A stretch of 64,000 nt of DNA from CALXXL01 sp034926605 (lineage in GTDB: Bacteria > Verrucomicrobiota > Lentisphaeria > Victivallales > Victivallaceae), in NCBI GenBank assembly GCA_034926605.1, contig JAYFQV010000014.1, forward strand, positions 1-64,000, given 5' to 3'. The translations under genes and the position numbers were made by a program. Below, piece by piece: positions 44,129-53,813 of the stretch (within the stretch, counting starts at the first letter, position 1; each line of letters starts with the position of its first letter). The notes beneath the pieces are model-generated. The model was given only the letters and a program-made list of their open reading frames with translations, had not been told where the DNA came from and made no database searches.

Positions 44129-47100
44129 ATGAAAAGAGTTATTAAGAATCGACAGCGCGGGCCCCTGCTTGGTGCGGGAGGCCGTCCGCACGACCAGGGG
44201 CTGTACCGTTTTGAGAACGAGCACGATGCCTGCGGCGTCGGCATGGTGGCCGACATCGCCGCCGTTCCGCAGCATCGCATCGTGGAGATGGGCGTGACCG
44301 TGCTCGAACGTCTGACGCACCGCGGTGCTGCCGGCAGCGATCCGGATACCGGCGACGGAGCCGGGCTGTATTCGCAGTTGCCCGACGAATTTTTCCGTAA
44401 ACATGTGTCCGGCGGCGCCGATCTGCCTCCGCTGGGTAATTATGCGGTTGCGATGGTATTCCTGCCGCGTGAGAAGGACGGCCGCGAATCCTGCCTGGCC
44501 GTGGTTGAGAAAATCATTGCGGAAGAGGGCGCCAAAGTCGAGCTCCGCCGCGAAGTCGATGTCGATATGTCCGCTTTGGGCAGACTTGCCCGTGAAACCT
44601 GCCCGGAAATAGTGCAGGTGTTTATGACCGTGCCGGGGCTTTCCGGCGCCGATCTGGAACGAAAATGTTTTGTTATCCGCCGTCAGATTGAGAAGGCCGC
44701 CGCGGCCACATCCTATGCCGGAGATTTTTACGTAGCGAGCCTTTCCTCGCGTTCGATTGTATATAAAGGCCTGATGTTGGCCGGACAGATGCGCAAGTTC
44801 TACCGCGATCTTGCCAACGAGGATTTCAAGAGCTCTCTGGTGCTGGTGCACCAGCGTTACAGCACCAACACTTTCCCGACCTGGAGTCTGGCGCAGCCTT
44901 TCCGTTATCTCGCCCACAACGGCGAGATAAATACTCTGCGCGGCAACTTGAACGCTCTGCGTTCGCGGGAAGCCGATTTCGCATCGCCGCTGTTCGGCGA
45001 CGATCTGTCCAAACTGCTGCCGCTCATCGATCGTCAGCAGAGCGACTCCGCGTCGCTTGACAACATGCTGGAAATGCTGGTTGCCTCCGGTCGTTCACTG
45101 GCGCAGTCCATGCTGATGCTGCTGCCTCAGGCCTGGGGCAAGCTCTATCATATGAGCGCCGATGTCCGTGGTTTCTTTGAATATCATTCCGCGTTGATGG
45201 AGCCGTGGGACGGCCCCGCGGCGGTCGCATTCTCCGACGGCGTCAACGCCGGCGCGATGCTCGACCGCAACGGTCTGCGTCCGGCCCGCTATTCCCTGAC
45301 CCGCGACGGCATCTTCCTGCTCTCCTCCGAGAGTGGAGTGCTGGATCTGCCCGAGAAGGACGTGGTTCGCAAAGGCCGCCTCGGCCCCGGCGAGATGATC
45401 TATCTCGACCTCGAACACCATCGTATCATCGGAGACCGCGAAATCAAGACCTCGCTCGCCCGCCGCCAGCCATACCGCCGCTGGGTGGACGAAAACCGCA
45501 TTTCCCTGCACGGGCTGTTTGACGCGGTCACTCCGCCGGTTGCCAGCAGGAACCTTGATGACATGCGCCGTCTTTTCGGATACAGTCGCGAAGACCTCGA
45601 CGTGCTGCTGCTGCCGATGGCGCAGAGCGGCGCCGAGCCGGTCGGCTCGATGGGTAACGACGCTTCGCTGGCCGTGCTTTCCTCCAAGCCTCAGCTGTTG
45701 TTCAACTATTTCAAACAGCAGTTCGCCCAGGTCACCAACCCGCCGATCGACCCGATCCGCGAGCAGCTGGTGATGAGCACGATGACCTACATCGGCAATC
45801 AGGGCAATATTCTTGAAGAGAGTCCCCGCCATGCGCATTTGCTAAAAATGCCCCACCCGGTGCTGACCGATCAGGATCTCGAACGCATGCGCACTTCCGC
45901 GCTGTCCGACTTCCGGGCCGCCACCTTGTCCATGGGTTTCCGCTCCGAACTGGGCGGCGCCGAACTTGAGCGCGCATTGAACGATCTCTGCCGCCGCGCC
46001 GCCGAAGCCGTACGCAGCGGGCATCAGGTGCTGATTCTCAGCGATCGCCATCTGAACGAAGGTGAAACTCCGATTCCGTCGCTGCTTGCCACCGCCGCGG
46101 TAAACCGCTATCTGGTGGCGGAACATCTGCGTACTTCGGCCGGTCTGGTCCTTGAGACCGGCGAGGTCCGCGAGGTGGCGCATTTCGCACTGCTTCTGGG
46201 CTACGGCGCCACCGCGATCAATCCCTATTTGGCGCTCGAAAGCGTGGTCGATCTGGCCAACAGCCGCCGTCTGAACAATGTGGACGCCGCCGCGGCGGTA
46301 GAAAACTACATACACGCGGTGTTGAAAGGATTGCTGAAAGCGATGAGCCGTCTCGGCATTTCCACGCTGCGCAGTTTCCGCGGCTCCCAGACCTTCGAAG
46401 CGGTCGGCCTGGCCGAGCAGCTGATCGCCAAGTATTTCTCCGGCACCGCGTCCCGCGTGGGCGGCATCGGATTGAACGAGTTGGCCGAGGAAGCCCGTCT
46501 CCGGCGCGAACTGGCGGTTGCCGGTTCCGCGGCAGCCGCTCCGCTGGCCACCGGCGGACAGTACTCTTTCCGCCGTGACGGTGAAAACCACCTGTGGACT
46601 CCGGAAACCCTAACGCTGTTCCAGCGTGCGGTGCGCAACAATGACGCCGCCGCCTACGCCGAATATGCGAAATTCATCAACGAGCAGGAGACTCACCTGT
46701 GCACCCTGCGCGGCATGTTCAAATTCAAGGCGGCCGTGCCGGTATCGCTTGATGAGGTGGAACCCGCCTCCGAGATCGTCAAACACTTCGTCACCGGAGC
46801 GATGAGCTACGGCTCCATCAGCCCGGAAGCGCATTATGCGATCGCCCGCGCCATGAATAAGCTTGGCGGCATGAGCAACTCCGGCGAGGGCGGCGAGGAC
46901 CCGGTCCGCTACCTTCCCCAGCCGGACGGAATAAGCGTGTCGAGCGCCATCAAACAGGTGGCATCCGGCCGGTTCGGTGTTACCGCCGAATATCTAGTCA
47001 ATGCGCGCGAAATACAGATCAAGATGGCGCAGGGCGCCAAGCCCGGCGAGGGCGGTCAGCTGCCCGGCCACAAGGTCAACGACGAGATTGCCAGAGTCCG

Positions 47101-48691
47101 TCATTCCACTCCCGGCGTTTCGTTGATCTCGCCGCCGCCGCATCATGACATCTATTCGATTGAAGACCTTGCCCAGCTTATTTACGACCTGCGCAACGCG
47201 AACAACGCCGCCCGCATTTCGGTGAAGCTGGTTTCCGAAACCGGCGTGGGCACGGTTGCCGCCGGCGTGGCCAAGGGCCATGCCAACGTGATCCTTATCA
47301 GCGGTCATGACGGCGGCACCGGCGCTTCTCCGTTGTCCAGCATCAAACACGTCGGCATGCCGTGGGAGATCGGTCTGGCCGAGGCGCAGCAGACCCTGCG
47401 CATCAACCATCTGCGCGGTCGCATCCGCCTTCAGGTGGACGGCCAGCTCAAAACCGGCCGCGACGTTATGATCGGGGCGCTGCTCGGTGCCGAGGAGTTC
47501 GGTTTCGCTACCACTATTCTGGTGTGCCTCGGCTGCGTTATGATGCGCAAATGCCAGGCCAACACCTGCCCGATGGGTGTGGCCACCCAGGACCCGGAAC
47601 TGCGCAAGTTTTTCACCGGCAAGCCGGAATATATTGAAAACTTCCTGATGTTCATCGCGGAAGAGGTTCGCACCTATATGGCGGCGCTCGGCTTCCGCAA
47701 GCTGTCCGACGCGGTGGGGCGTGCCGACATGCTCGAGATGAATGAGGCGATCGACTTCTGGAAGGCGCGCAATCTCGACTTCTCCGATGTGTTCGCACCG
47801 GTAGGTGAGGACGCTCCTGCCCACTTCCTGGCCTACGAACCGCAGGATCTTGCCGCGACTTTGGATGAGAGACTGCTGATCCCGCAGGCGGCGGCCGCGT
47901 TGGAACGCGGCGAAAAGGTTGTAATAGAAGGCGCCATCTGCAACGTTGACCGTACCGCCGGCACCAGGCTTTCCAGCGAGGTCGCGCGGCGCTACGGCCA
48001 TGATGGCCTGCCCGAGGGTACCATAACGGTTAAGCTGGCCGGCGTCGCCGGTCAGAGCTTCGGCGCGTTCCTTGCTTCCGGCATTCGGCTTGAGCTTTAC
48101 GGCGATGCCAACGACTACGTTGGCAAAGGTCTTTCCGGCGGTACCATCGCGATCCGCCCCGCTCCGGAATCCACGCTGGTTCCGGAAGAAAACGTGGCGG
48201 CCGGCAATGTGATCGGATACGGCGGCATCAGCGGCCGCATATTCATCAACGGCCTGGCCGGCGAGCGCTTCTGCATCCGCAACTCCGGCATCACCGCGGT
48301 GGCGGAAGGAGTGGGCGACCACGGCTGTGAGTATATGACCGGTGGCCGGGTGGTCATTCTTGGCCGTACCGGCATGAACTTCGCGGCCGGTATGACCGGC
48401 GGTATCGCTTATGTGCGCGACCTTGACGGCGAGTTCGACCTGCGCTGCAACACTCAGAGCGTCGACCTCGAAAACATTATGCCCGGCTCCGATGACGAAG
48501 CTGAACTTCTGTCGCTTATCCGGGCCCACTTCGACGCTACCGGCAGCGCGCTGGCCGGGCGCATCCTCGACAACTGGGAAACCGAACGCGCGTGCTTCGT
48601 GAAGGTGTTCCCGGTGGAATACCGCAAAGCTCTCGGCCGCATGAGCAAGGCCGATGAGAACGCGGTGGATCGCAAACAGCAAACGGTGTAA
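44129..48691 (+). CDS. gltB: Glutamate synthase large (alpha) subunit
   Basis: A 1520-residue GOGAT subunit that makes two glutamates from glutamine and 2-oxoglutarate. The start has a 34-residue propeptide, then Cys35 in HDACGVGMVAD, the N-terminal nucleophile of the glutaminase domain (to ~430). A central and FMN-binding domain follow, with GEGGEDPVRYLPQ, LISGHDGGTGASPLSS and the [3Fe-4S] ligands in CLGCVMMRKCQANTCPMGVATQ. The C-terminal right-handed beta-helix ends at ~1500. AAAGGT lies upstream of the ATG. First gene of an operon with gltD, dapF and dapL. Confidence 0.97.
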   Translation: MKRVIKNRQRGPLLGAGGRPHDQGLYRFENEHDACGVGMVADIAAVPQHRIVEMGVTVLERLTHRGAAGSDPDTGDGAGLYSQLPDEFFRKHVSGGADLPPLGNYAVAMVFLPREKDGRESCLAVVEKIIAEEGAKVELRREVDVDMSALGRLARETCPEIVQVFMTVPGLSGADLERKCFVIRRQIEKAAAATSYAGDFYVASLSSRSIVYKGLMLAGQMRKFYRDLANEDFKSSLVLVHQRYSTNTFPTWSLAQPFRYLAHNGEINTLRGNLNALRSREADFASPLFGDDLSKLLPLIDRQQSDSASLDNMLEMLVASGRSLAQSMLMLLPQAWGKLYHMSADVRGFFEYHSALMEPWDGPAAVAFSDGVNAGAMLDRNGLRPARYSLTRDGIFLLSSESGVLDLPEKDVVRKGRLGPGEMIYLDLEHHRIIGDREIKTSLARRQPYRRWVDENRISLHGLFDAVTPPVASRNLDDMRRLFGYSREDLDVLLLPMAQSGAEPVGSMGNDASLAVLSSKPQLLFNYFKQQFAQVTNPPIDPIREQLVMSTMTYIGNQGNILEESPRHAHLLKMPHPVLTDQDLERMRTSALSDFRAATLSMGFRSELGGAELERALNDLCRRAAEAVRSGHQVLILSDRHLNEGETPIPSLLATAAVNRYLVAEHLRTSAGLVLETGEVREVAHFALLLGYGATAINPYLALESVVDLANSRRLNNVDAAAAVENYIHAVLKGLLKAMSRLGISTLRSFRGSQTFEAVGLAEQLIAKYFSGTASRVGGIGLNELAEEARLRRELAVAGSAAAAPLATGGQYSFRRDGENHLWTPETLTLFQRAVRNNDAAAYAEYAKFINEQETHLCTLRGMFKFKAAVPVSLDEVEPASEIVKHFVTGAMSYGSISPEAHYAIARAMNKLGGMSNSGEGGEDPVRYLPQPDGISVSSAIKQVASGRFGVTAEYLVNAREIQIKMAQGAKPGEGGQLPGHKVNDEIARVRHSTPGVSLISPPPHHDIYSIEDLAQLIYDLRNANNAARISVKLVSETGVGTVAAGVAKGHANVILISGHDGGTGASPLSSIKHVGMPWEIGLAEAQQTLRINHLRGRIRLQVDGQLKTGRDVMIGALLGAEEFGFATTILVCLGCVMMRKCQANTCPMGVATQDPELRKFFTGKPEYIENFLMFIAEEVRTYMAALGFRKLSDAVGRADMLEMNEAIDFWKARNLDFSDVFAPVGEDAPAHFLAYEPQDLAATLDERLLIPQAAAALERGEKVVIEGAICNVDRTAGTRLSSEVARRYGHDGLPEGTITVKLAGVAGQSFGAFLASGIRLELYGDANDYVGKGLSGGTIAIRPAPESTLVPEENVAAGNVIGYGGISGRIFINGLAGERFCIRNSGITAVAEGVGDHGCEYMTGGRVVILGRTGMNFAAGMTGGIAYVRDLDGEFDLRCNTQSVDLENIMPGSDDEAELLSLIRAHFDATGSALAGRILDNWETERACFVKVFPVEYRKALGRMSKADENAVDRKQQTV

Positions 48692-48703
48692 AGGAGGCTG
48701 AAA

Positions 48704-50056
48704 ATGAGCAATCGCGATTTCCTTGATATTCCCCGCCTCGACAACTCCTACCGTCCGGTAGCCGAACGGTTGGCTGACTATAGCGAGGTTGAAACGCATC
48801 CGGACGTGCCCGATCTTCAGAAACAGGCGCGCCGCTGTATGAACTGCGGCATTCCGTTCTGCCATTCAATGGGCTGTCCGCTTGAGAACCAGATTCCGGA
48901 AATCAACCAGGCGGCCGCCGAAGGCCGCTGGGCCGATGCCTGGAAGATATTGAGTTCCACCAGTTGCTTCCCGGAATTCACCAGCCGGCTGTGCCCGGCG
49001 TTGTGCGAAGGTTCCTGCGTCAACGGCATCGACCTTGATCCGGTGACGATCCGCCAGATCGAGTATATGGTGATCGAGCAGGCTTTCGCGCTTAATTTGG
49101 TGGTTCCGCGGCCGCCCGAAGTCCGCACCGGAAAAACGGTGGCGGTGATCGGTTCCGGCCCGGCCGGAATGGTGGTGGCCGAGCTGCTCAACCGCGCCGG
49201 CCATCTGGTGACCGTTTTCGAAGCCAATCTCAAGGCCGGCGGTCTGATGCGCTACGGTATTCCGGATTTCAAGCTTGACAAGGGAGTGATCGAACGCCGC
49301 GTCGAGATCATGATCGAAGAAGGCATCTCCTTCCGCTTCGGCACCAATGTCGGAACGGACGTATCGCTGGATTATCTCGCTCGCCGTTTTGACGCGGTGG
49401 TTATTGCCACCGGCACCCCGGTTCCGCGCGACCTCAAGGTTGAGGGGCGCGAAAGCACCGGTGTTTACTTCGCGCTCGAATATCTGCAGGGCCGCAACCG
49501 TTTGAATTCCGGCGAATGCGTCGATTCTTCGATTTCGGCCGAGGGCAAGCGTGTGGTGGTAATCGGCGGTGGCGACACCGGCAGCGACTGTGTCGGCACC
49601 GCCAACCGCGAGCACGCCAAGAGCGTCACCCAGATTGAGATCATGCCCCAGCCGCCGGAGAACCGGTCGGATTCCACTCCGTGGCCGATGTGGCCATATC
49701 AGATCCGCACGTCCAGCAGCCACAAGGAGGGCTGTGTGCGTGATTGGAATGTCGCCACCAAGCGCTTTGCTTCGAAGGACGGTCATGTGACCGCGGTTGA
49801 GGCGGTTCGGGTTGAATGGGAATTCACCCCCGAGGGGCGTCCGCTCAAATTTCGCGAGCTGGACGAGAAGATAGTGCTGGAGGCCGACCTGGTTCTGCTG
49901 GCGCTCGGTTTCCTCAAACCCGATCCGGTGGCGTCTGAGGCCAATGTTTTCGTGGCCGGCGACGCCGCGACCGGACAGTCTCTGATCGTGCGTGCGATGG
50001 CCTCCGGCCGCAAGACCGCATGCAAGGTCAATGAGTATCTGGAGAGTGCAAAATGA
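48704..50056 (+). CDS. gltD: Glutamate synthase small (beta) subunit
   Basis: A 450-residue FAD-dependent NAD(P)H oxidoreductase feeding electrons to GltB. The N-terminal domain carries two Cys clusters, RRCMNCGIPFCHSMGCPLENQIPE and SRLCPALCEGSCVNG, for [4Fe-4S] centres. FAD binding is VAVIGSGPAGM; the NAD(P) motif is VVVIGGGDTGSDC. It is slightly shorter than E. coli GltD (472). It begins 12 bp after gltB, with AAAGGAGG. Confidence 0.96.
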   Translation: MSNRDFLDIPRLDNSYRPVAERLADYSEVETHPDVPDLQKQARRCMNCGIPFCHSMGCPLENQIPEINQAAAEGRWADAWKILSSTSCFPEFTSRLCPALCEGSCVNGIDLDPVTIRQIEYMVIEQAFALNLVVPRPPEVRTGKTVAVIGSGPAGMVVAELLNRAGHLVTVFEANLKAGGLMRYGIPDFKLDKGVIERRVEIMIEEGISFRFGTNVGTDVSLDYLARRFDAVVIATGTPVPRDLKVEGRESTGVYFALEYLQGRNRLNSGECVDSSISAEGKRVVVIGGGDTGSDCVGTANREHAKSVTQIEIMPQPPENRSDSTPWPMWPYQIRTSSSHKEGCVRDWNVATKRFASKDGHVTAVEAVRVEWEFTPEGRPLKFRELDEKIVLEADLVLLALGFLKPDPVASEANVFVAGDAATGQSLIVRAMASGRKTACKVNEYLESAK

Positions 50057-50868
50057 AGTTCTCGAAGTGGCATGGACTTGGCAACGATTTCGTGCTGGTC
50101 AATACCTTCGAGGAGAATGTTTATGACGAGTGCGAACTTGCGAAGGTTGTTTGCGACCGGCATTTCGGCATCGGGGCCGACGGCCTGGTGCTGATGGGCC
50201 CCAGTGACACCTGTACAGTGCAAATGCGGATTGTCAATTCCGACGGCAGCCGTGCCGAGATGTGCGGAAACGCCATCCGCTGCGTGGCGCGCTATCTTGC
50301 CGACCATAAGATGATCTCCGGGGATGAGCTCTCCGTCGAGACGCTTGGCGGCGTGGTGCACCCGCGGTTGCTGCCGGACGGCCGGGTTTCGGTGAACATG
50401 GGGCGTCCGCGGCTGAAGCGCGGGGACATTCCCATGCTCGGCGACCCCGACTCGGAGGCGCTCAACGTGCCTTTGGTGGTCAACGGCGTTCAGTGGATAG
50501 GAACCGCGGTTTCGATGGGCAATCCGCATTTTGTGATTTTCGTTGAGAGCCTTGCTCAGATAGATATTTCACAGTGGGGTCCGTTGATTGAAAATCACAA
50601 ATCATTTCCGAAAAAAGCCAATGTGGAATTTGTGCAGCGTCTCGGCGCCACCCGTTTGCGCATGAAAGTGTGGGAGCGCGGTTGCGGCATCACCATGGCC
50701 TGCGGTACCGGCAGTTGCGCCACCGCGGTGGCCGCGGTACTGACTCAGCGCACCGGCAGCGACATGACCGTTATTCTCGACGGCGGTGAGCTCGACATCC
50801 ACTACGATGGCGGAGATGTGATCATGGTCGGGCCGGCGACCGAGGTTTTTACCGGTAATTGGAGTTAG
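50053..50868 (+). CDS. dapF: Diaminopimelate epimerase
   Basis: A 271-residue PLP-free epimerase turning LL- into meso-diaminopimelate for peptidoglycan and lysine. The two catalytic Cys are in EMCGNAIRCVARY and ITMACGTGSCATA; MKFSKWHGLGNDFVLV is the typical start. Its ATG overlaps the gltD stop by 4 bp, so translation is coupled to the nitrogen-control operon. Confidence 0.96.
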   Translation: MKFSKWHGLGNDFVLVNTFEENVYDECELAKVVCDRHFGIGADGLVLMGPSDTCTVQMRIVNSDGSRAEMCGNAIRCVARYLADHKMISGDELSVETLGGVVHPRLLPDGRVSVNMGRPRLKRGDIPMLGDPDSEALNVPLVVNGVQWIGTAVSMGNPHFVIFVESLAQIDISQWGPLIENHKSFPKKANVEFVQRLGATRLRMKVWERGCGITMACGTGSCATAVAAVLTQRTGSDMTVILDGGELDIHYDGGDVIMVGPATEVFTGNWS

Positions 50869-50872
50869 TTTG

Positions 50873-52066
50873 ATGACAATTTTGAATACGAATTTTTCCA
50901 ATCTCGGCGGCGGGTACCTGTTTGCCGAGATCGGTCGCAAGACCGCAGCGTACATGGCGGCTCATCCCGAGGCGGACGTAATACGACTTGGCATCGGAGA
51001 CGTTACCCTGCCGTTGGCTCCGGCGGTGGTGACTGCCATGCGCAAGGCGGTCGACGAGATGGGCTCGGCGGCAACCTTTCACGGATACGGCCCCGAACAG
51101 GGGTACGAATTCCTGCGTGCGGCGATCGCCGAAAACGATTATGCCGCACGTGGCGTGAAGCTGTCCGCCTCCGAGATTTTTGTTTCCGACGGCAGCAAAA
51201 GCGACGTGGCAAACTTTCAGGAGCTGTTTTCAGTAGATTGCACGGTGGCGATTCCCGACCCGGTTTATCCTGTTTATCGGGACACCAATCTTATGGCCGG
51301 GCGTAAGATCGTCTATCTGCCATGCCGCGCCGATAACGGCTTCGCACCCGAGTTGCCGCAAGGGCATGTGGATGTGATTTATCTGTGCTCGCCCAACAAC
51401 CCCACCGGCGGTGCGCTCGGGCGCGACGAACTTTCCAAGTGGGTCGAATACGCGCGTCGGGAACGTGCCCTGATTCTGTTTGATTCGGCGTACAAGGCCT
51501 ATATTTCCGATCCTTCGCTGCCGCGCTCGATCTTCGAGATTCCCGGCGCCGAGGAGGTCGCGGTGGAGTTTCGCTCTTTCAGCAAGACCGCCGGCTTCAC
51601 CGGTACCCGCTGTGCCTATGTGGCTATTCCTGACTCGGTCAAGGCGGCGGACGGCAACGGCGGCATGGTGAGTTTGAATAAGCTTTGGCTGCGCAGGCAG
51701 ACCACCAAGTTCAACGGCGTGCCTTACATCGTCCAGCGTGGCGCCGAGGCGGTGTTTTCCCCCGAAGGTAAACGGCAGGTTGAGGAACAGGTGGCATATT
51801 ATATGGAAAATGCCCGCATCATCCGGGAAGGATTTGCTAAACTCGGCTGGCAGGCTATCGGCGGTGTGAATGCTCCATATATATGGGTCGGTGTTCCGGG
51901 TGGTGATTCCATGGCTTTTTTCGAGAAGCTTCTGGAACAGTGTCAAGTGGTCGGCACGCCGGGAGTCGGTTTCGGCTCCTGCGGCGAAGGCTGGTTCCGG
52001 CTCACCGCGTTCGGCAATCGCGAGCGTACAATTGAGGCAATGGCACGCATTTCCTCAAAATTCTGA
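50873..52066 (+). CDS. dapL: LL-diaminopimelate aminotransferase
   Basis: A 397-residue fold-type I PLP enzyme that turns tetrahydrodipicolinate into LL-diaminopimelate in one step with glutamate, bypassing the acyl-DAP routes. LGIGDVTLPLAP, SDGSKSDVANFQELF, SPNNPTGGAL and the PLP lysine in SFSKTAGFTGTRC match DapL. The ATG at 50873 has GGAG 9 nt upstream. DapL uses glutamate, which the upstream GltBD makes, and DapF next to it takes the product. DapL is known from Chlamydiae, plants and several other phyla, including PVC members. Confidence 0.95.
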   Translation: MTILNTNFSNLGGGYLFAEIGRKTAAYMAAHPEADVIRLGIGDVTLPLAPAVVTAMRKAVDEMGSAATFHGYGPEQGYEFLRAAIAENDYAARGVKLSASEIFVSDGSKSDVANFQELFSVDCTVAIPDPVYPVYRDTNLMAGRKIVYLPCRADNGFAPELPQGHVDVIYLCSPNNPTGGALGRDELSKWVEYARRERALILFDSAYKAYISDPSLPRSIFEIPGAEEVAVEFRSFSKTAGFTGTRCAYVAIPDSVKAADGNGGMVSLNKLWLRRQTTKFNGVPYIVQRGAEAVFSPEGKRQVEEQVAYYMENARIIREGFAKLGWQAIGGVNAPYIWVGVPGGDSMAFFEKLLEQCQVVGTPGVGFGSCGEGWFRLTAFGNRERTIEAMARISSKF

Positions 52067-52126
52067 ATCCGGCTTGATTATACGGGTATTGGGGTTATCT
52101 TATGAACATGAGAAGCGAGGTCGTCA

Positions 52127-53686
52127 ATGACGGATAATTCCGGAATTATTTCTGTTCTGAATCACGTGAGTGTGGCTTTGGTGCAGGAACACGACGTGCC
52201 AACGTTGCTTAAGAAGGTGCTCGACATCATGAACTCCGAATTGGGGTTGATTCGCAGTACCATAACGTTGCGCCAGGGCGACGCGTTCTTTATCGAAGCG
52301 TCGCAAGGGCTCAGCAGCGAGGAACGCGCCCGCGGGAAGTATCATCTCGGCGAGGGGGTCACCGGCACGGTGGCCGCCACCGGCAAGCCGTGGGCTATTC
52401 CTGATATATCAAAGGAGCCCCGGTTTCTCAACCGTACCAAGGCGCGTTGCGGCAAGGATCAGAACTTGGCTTTCATCTGCGTTCCGATCATTCATGCCGA
52501 CAGCGTCATCGGTACTTTGAGCATCGACCGCAAGGTCTCCAAGAACACCAATTTGGATGACGATCTCAAATTTCTGGAGACGCTCGCCAACATTATCGCC
52601 GAGGCGGTCTCTGTGATGGTTCAGGAATATCTGGAGCGCGACCAGCTTCTGGCTGAAAACCGGCGTCTGCGTGAAGAACTTACCCGCGGGCATCGTCCGG
52701 CGAATATCATCGGCAACTGCAGTACCATGCAGAAAGTGTACGCGATGATCAATCAGGTGGCGCCGTCCAATGCCACCGTTCTGATTCGCGGGGCGTCCGG
52801 TACCGGCAAGGAGTTGGTGGCTCGCGCCATTCAGCAGGCCAGCCCGCGCGCTGACAAACCGTTCGTGGCGGTTAATTGCGCGGCGCTGCCGGACAATCTG
52901 ATTGAAAGCGAGCTTTTCGGTCACGAAAAGGGCGCTTTCACCGGAGCGGTATCGCGGCGGATCGGCCGGGCCGAAGCCGCCGATGGCGGAACGCTGTTTC
53001 TCGACGAGATTGGCGATCTGAGTTTGCCGGTGCAGGTTAAACTGCTGCGCTTCATCCAGGAGCGTACTTTCAGTCGGGTCGGAAGCAACGAGGAGCTAAA
53101 GGTGGATGTGCGTCTTCTGGCCGCCACCAGCCGCGACCTCGAACAGCTCATGGCCGAAGGCAAGCTGCGTGAAGACCTTTACTACCGGCTGAACGTATTC
53201 CCGATTCATCTGCCGGATCTGCGCAAACGTCGCTGCGACATTGTGCTGCTGGCCGAGTTCTTCCTGGAGAAGTATTCCAGACTTTACAACAAGACCATCA
53301 AGCGCATATCGACTCCGGCGATAAATATGCTGATGAGCTATCATTGGCCCGGCAATGTGCGCGAATTGGAAAATTGCATGGAACGCGCGGTGCTTACCGC
53401 CACCACCGAGGTTATAAGCGCCTATAATCTGCCACCGTCGCTTCAGACCGGCGAGGTTTCGGGTACTGCAAACCTGCCGACAGATGGAGGGAAGGTCGAT
53501 TTCGAGACGCTGGTGGGGAGTTTCGAACGCGAACTTATCGTGGAGGCACTTAAGGCAAATCGCGGCAACGTTACCGCCGCGGCCAGGCAGTTGGGGCTTT
53601 CAACCCGGGTGATCCATTACAAGATCAACAAGTATGGCATCACCACCGACTGGTACCGTCCAGGCGGTCAGCGAAACGAGGATTGA
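52127..53686 (+). CDS. NifA-like sigma-54-dependent activator (GAF-AAA+-Fis)
   Basis: A 519-residue activator of sigma-54 promoters. Residues ~15-165 form a GAF-type sensor, ~195-420 the AAA+ domain, and ~468-503 a Fis-type helix-turn-helix (NVTAAARQLGLSTRVIHYKI). Walker A is GASGTGKE (222-229), the sigma-54-contacting loop is GAFTGA (269-274), and Walker B is GGTLFLDEIGD. There is no receiver domain, so activity should depend on a small molecule or protein (perhaps PII) at the GAF domain. It is 60 bp after dapL, in the same direction, and may be co-transcribed. It is the natural candidate to drive the four sigma-54 promoters in this window. Confidence 0.93.
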   Translation: MTDNSGIISVLNHVSVALVQEHDVPTLLKKVLDIMNSELGLIRSTITLRQGDAFFIEASQGLSSEERARGKYHLGEGVTGTVAATGKPWAIPDISKEPRFLNRTKARCGKDQNLAFICVPIIHADSVIGTLSIDRKVSKNTNLDDDLKFLETLANIIAEAVSVMVQEYLERDQLLAENRRLREELTRGHRPANIIGNCSTMQKVYAMINQVAPSNATVLIRGASGTGKELVARAIQQASPRADKPFVAVNCAALPDNLIESELFGHEKGAFTGAVSRRIGRAEAADGGTLFLDEIGDLSLPVQVKLLRFIQERTFSRVGSNEELKVDVRLLAATSRDLEQLMAEGKLREDLYYRLNVFPIHLPDLRKRRCDIVLLAEFFLEKYSRLYNKTIKRISTPAINMLMSYHWPGNVRELENCMERAVLTATTEVISAYNLPPSLQTGEVSGTANLPTDGGKVDFETLVGSFERELIVEALKANRGNVTAAARQLGLSTRVIHYKINKYGITTDWYRPGGQRNED

Positions 53687-53784
53687 CAAGCCGGTTTTGT
53701 CGACGTCCGGTGGAGCGATTGTTAATGCCGTTGCTTCAATTAACCGCAAAAAGGCGGCGATTGATCTCAAGAGATGGATAAATT

Positions 53785-53808
53785 AAGGCCGGTCGTCAGA
53801 CCGGCCTT
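53785..53808. terminator. Bidirectional terminator after the activator and the exosortase substrate
   Basis: AAGGCCGGTC (53785-53794), loop GTCA, GACCGGCCTT (53799-53808), a perfect 10-bp stem. It lies between convergent stops. Confidence 0.8.
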
Positions 53809-53813
53809 TCGCT

